A stretch of 6,019 nt of DNA from Hydrogenophaga sp. (GTDB taxonomy: Bacteria > Pseudomonadota > Gammaproteobacteria > Burkholderiales > Burkholderiaceae_C). This document shows, piece by piece, positions 5,144 to 6,019 of this stretch. A program made the translations under genes and the position numbers. How positions within the stretch are numbered: position 1 is the first letter of the stretch; the number at the start of each line of letters is the position of its first letter. A model generated the notes under the pieces. It made no database searches, had not been told where the DNA came from, and was given only the letters and a program-made list of their open reading frames with translations. The DNA is taken from the NCBI GenBank assembly GCA_020047875.1, contig JAIFNE010000203.1:1-6019 (forward strand), given 5' to 3'.

Positions 5144-6019
5144 TCAGGCCTGGGCCGCCTTCAGCAGGCGCTGCACCAGCGGGTGTTGCACCTTGCGCGC
5201 AGTACCGATCGCGTAGTGGCGCTCCTGCACCCCTTCGCAGGGCGCAAATCCGTGCAGGCCATACCCTTGCGAAAGCTTGTCGCGCATCTGCTCGGAGGCC
5301 GGAAACACGCCCATGCCGGAAGCGCCAAACGTGGCCAGCAGCGCGCTGTCTTGAAACTCGCCCACCAGGTTGGGCCGCACGCTGTGCTGCTCGAACCACT
5401 GGTCGATCGCCAGCCGCACCGACGCCTGCGCGCTGGGCAGCAACACCGGCACGCGGGCCAGGCTGTGCGGAAAATCCTGCCGGGCCGCCTCCAGCAAGGC
5501 CGGCGGCGCATACCAGCCCAGCGGCGAGGTGCCCAGCGGATGGCTGTAGAGCTTGAGGTTCGGGTTGGCCGGCGCAGGGCGGTCGGAGAGCACCACGTCG
5601 AGCCGGTGCAAGGCCAGGTCGGCCAGCAGGTCTTCGAAGTCGCCCTCGTGGCAGATCAGCCGCAGCCGCGGCTCGTCCAGCGTGGGTGCGAGCAGTTCGC
5701 GCACCGCGAGCTTGGCCAGCCCGTCAGAAATGCCCACCACCAGCCGCACGCCGCTCTGGCTGGTGGCATCGCGCACGGCGGTGTGCAGTTGCTCGCCCAG
5801 GTGAAAGATCTGCTCGGCCACCTGCAGCGCGGCCTGGCCGGCCTCGGTCAGCACCAGGCCGCGCCCGGCCGGCTTGAACAGCGCATGACCCAGAGACTGC
5901 TCCAGCAGCCGCACCTGCGCACTCACCGTCTGCACGGCCATGCCCAAGCGGGCCGCGGCGTGCGACATGCCGCCCTCCTTGGCGGTGACCCAGAAGTAAT
6001 ACAGATGCTTGTAGTTGAG
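5144..6019 (-). CDS. nhaR: LysR-type transcriptional regulator of the NhaR group (5' end cut by window edge)
   Basis: 291 residues are visible; the reading frame is open through the right edge and the first visible residues are LNYKHLYYFWVTAKEGG. NhaR proteins begin with a few residues before the same INYNHLYYFW-like motif, so only the start codon and a few residues are missing. The winged helix-turn-helix spans about visible residues 3-60 (AAARLGMAVQTVSAQVRLLEQ, then LFKPAGRGLVLTEAG). A periplasmic-binding-like sensor domain follows. Segments shared with E. coli NhaR as I remember it are HRLDVVLSDRP, VGEFQDSALLATFGA and VQHPLVQRLL near the C-terminus. E. coli NhaR activates the Na+/H+ antiporter gene nhaA and other stress genes; no antiporter is seen here, so the target is unknown. 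The internal ATG at 5966-5968 is not the start because it would delete the first DNA-binding helix. Same strand as the phasin, 180 bp apart, with the phasin promoter between them. Family call is firm; the NhaR subgroup is likely. Confidence 0.9.
   Translation of the reverse strand, partial: LNYKHLYYFWVTAKEGGMSHAAARLGMAVQTVSAQVRLLEQSLGHALFKPAGRGLVLTEAGQAALQVAEQIFHLGEQLHTAVRDATSQSGVRLVVGISDGLAKLAVRELLAPTLDEPRLRLICHEGDFEDLLADLALHRLDVVLSDRPAPANPNLKLYSHPLGTSPLGWYAPPALLEAARQDFPHSLARVPVLLPSAQASVRLAIDQWFEQHSVRPNLVGEFQDSALLATFGASGMGVFPASEQMRDKLSQGYGLHGFAPCEGVQERHYAIGTARKVQHPLVQRLLKAAQA

Overview
The window is GC-rich (by eye about 65%). It looks like chromosomal DNA from a betaproteobacterium of the Burkholderiales, most likely the Comamonadaceae. 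The grounds are the style of the proteins, a phasin implying polyhydroxyalkanoate (PHA) storage, an NhaR-type LysR regulator, and a C-tract/G-tract intergenic element resembling ones I recall from that family. The assignment is by pattern recognition only. I see no phage, transposon, CRISPR or RNA gene, and no gene-free stretch over 300 bases.

Layout. (1) Positions 1-928, minus strand: a small DUF2007-type protein overlaps by 4 bp the start of a flavin-dependent GMC oxidoreductase, which runs off the left edge. (2) 929-1045: a GC-rich hairpin/repeat block behind mmsA. (3) 1046-2557, minus: an intact CoA-acylating methylmalonate-semialdehyde dehydrogenase (mmsA). (4) 2558-2788: the mmsA leader with several dyads and a weak promoter candidate. 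(5) 2789-3597, minus: an unrecognised protein of about 269 residues, broken by a single-base frameshift near 3328-3345. (6) 3598-3831: a divergent control region with two adjacent dyads. (7) 3832-4329, plus: an exported GlcG/HbpS-type protein. (8) 4356-4393: a 38-bp perfect palindrome acting as a shared terminator for converging genes. (9) 4418-4963, minus: a phasin. (10) 5034-5110: the phasin promoter, with good -10 and -35 boxes bracketed by two identical 15-bp dyad elements, a strong candidate for PhaR control. (11) 5144-6019, minus: a LysR-type regulator of the NhaR group, missing only its first few codons at the right edge.

How the genes may work together. mmsA plus the GMC oxidoreductase could form a short catabolic route (alcohol to aldehyde, then aldehyde to acyl-CoA). 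MmsA is normally the last step of valine or myo-inositol breakdown and yields propionyl-CoA, a possible PHA precursor. The phasin coats PHA granules and appears to be controlled separately from its own promoter. The link between the two halves of the window is inference.

The window is mostly ordinary housekeeping and catabolic DNA. The best second-look items are the phasin operator/promoter architecture and the frameshifted gene of unknown function. I found no convincing new multi-gene system.
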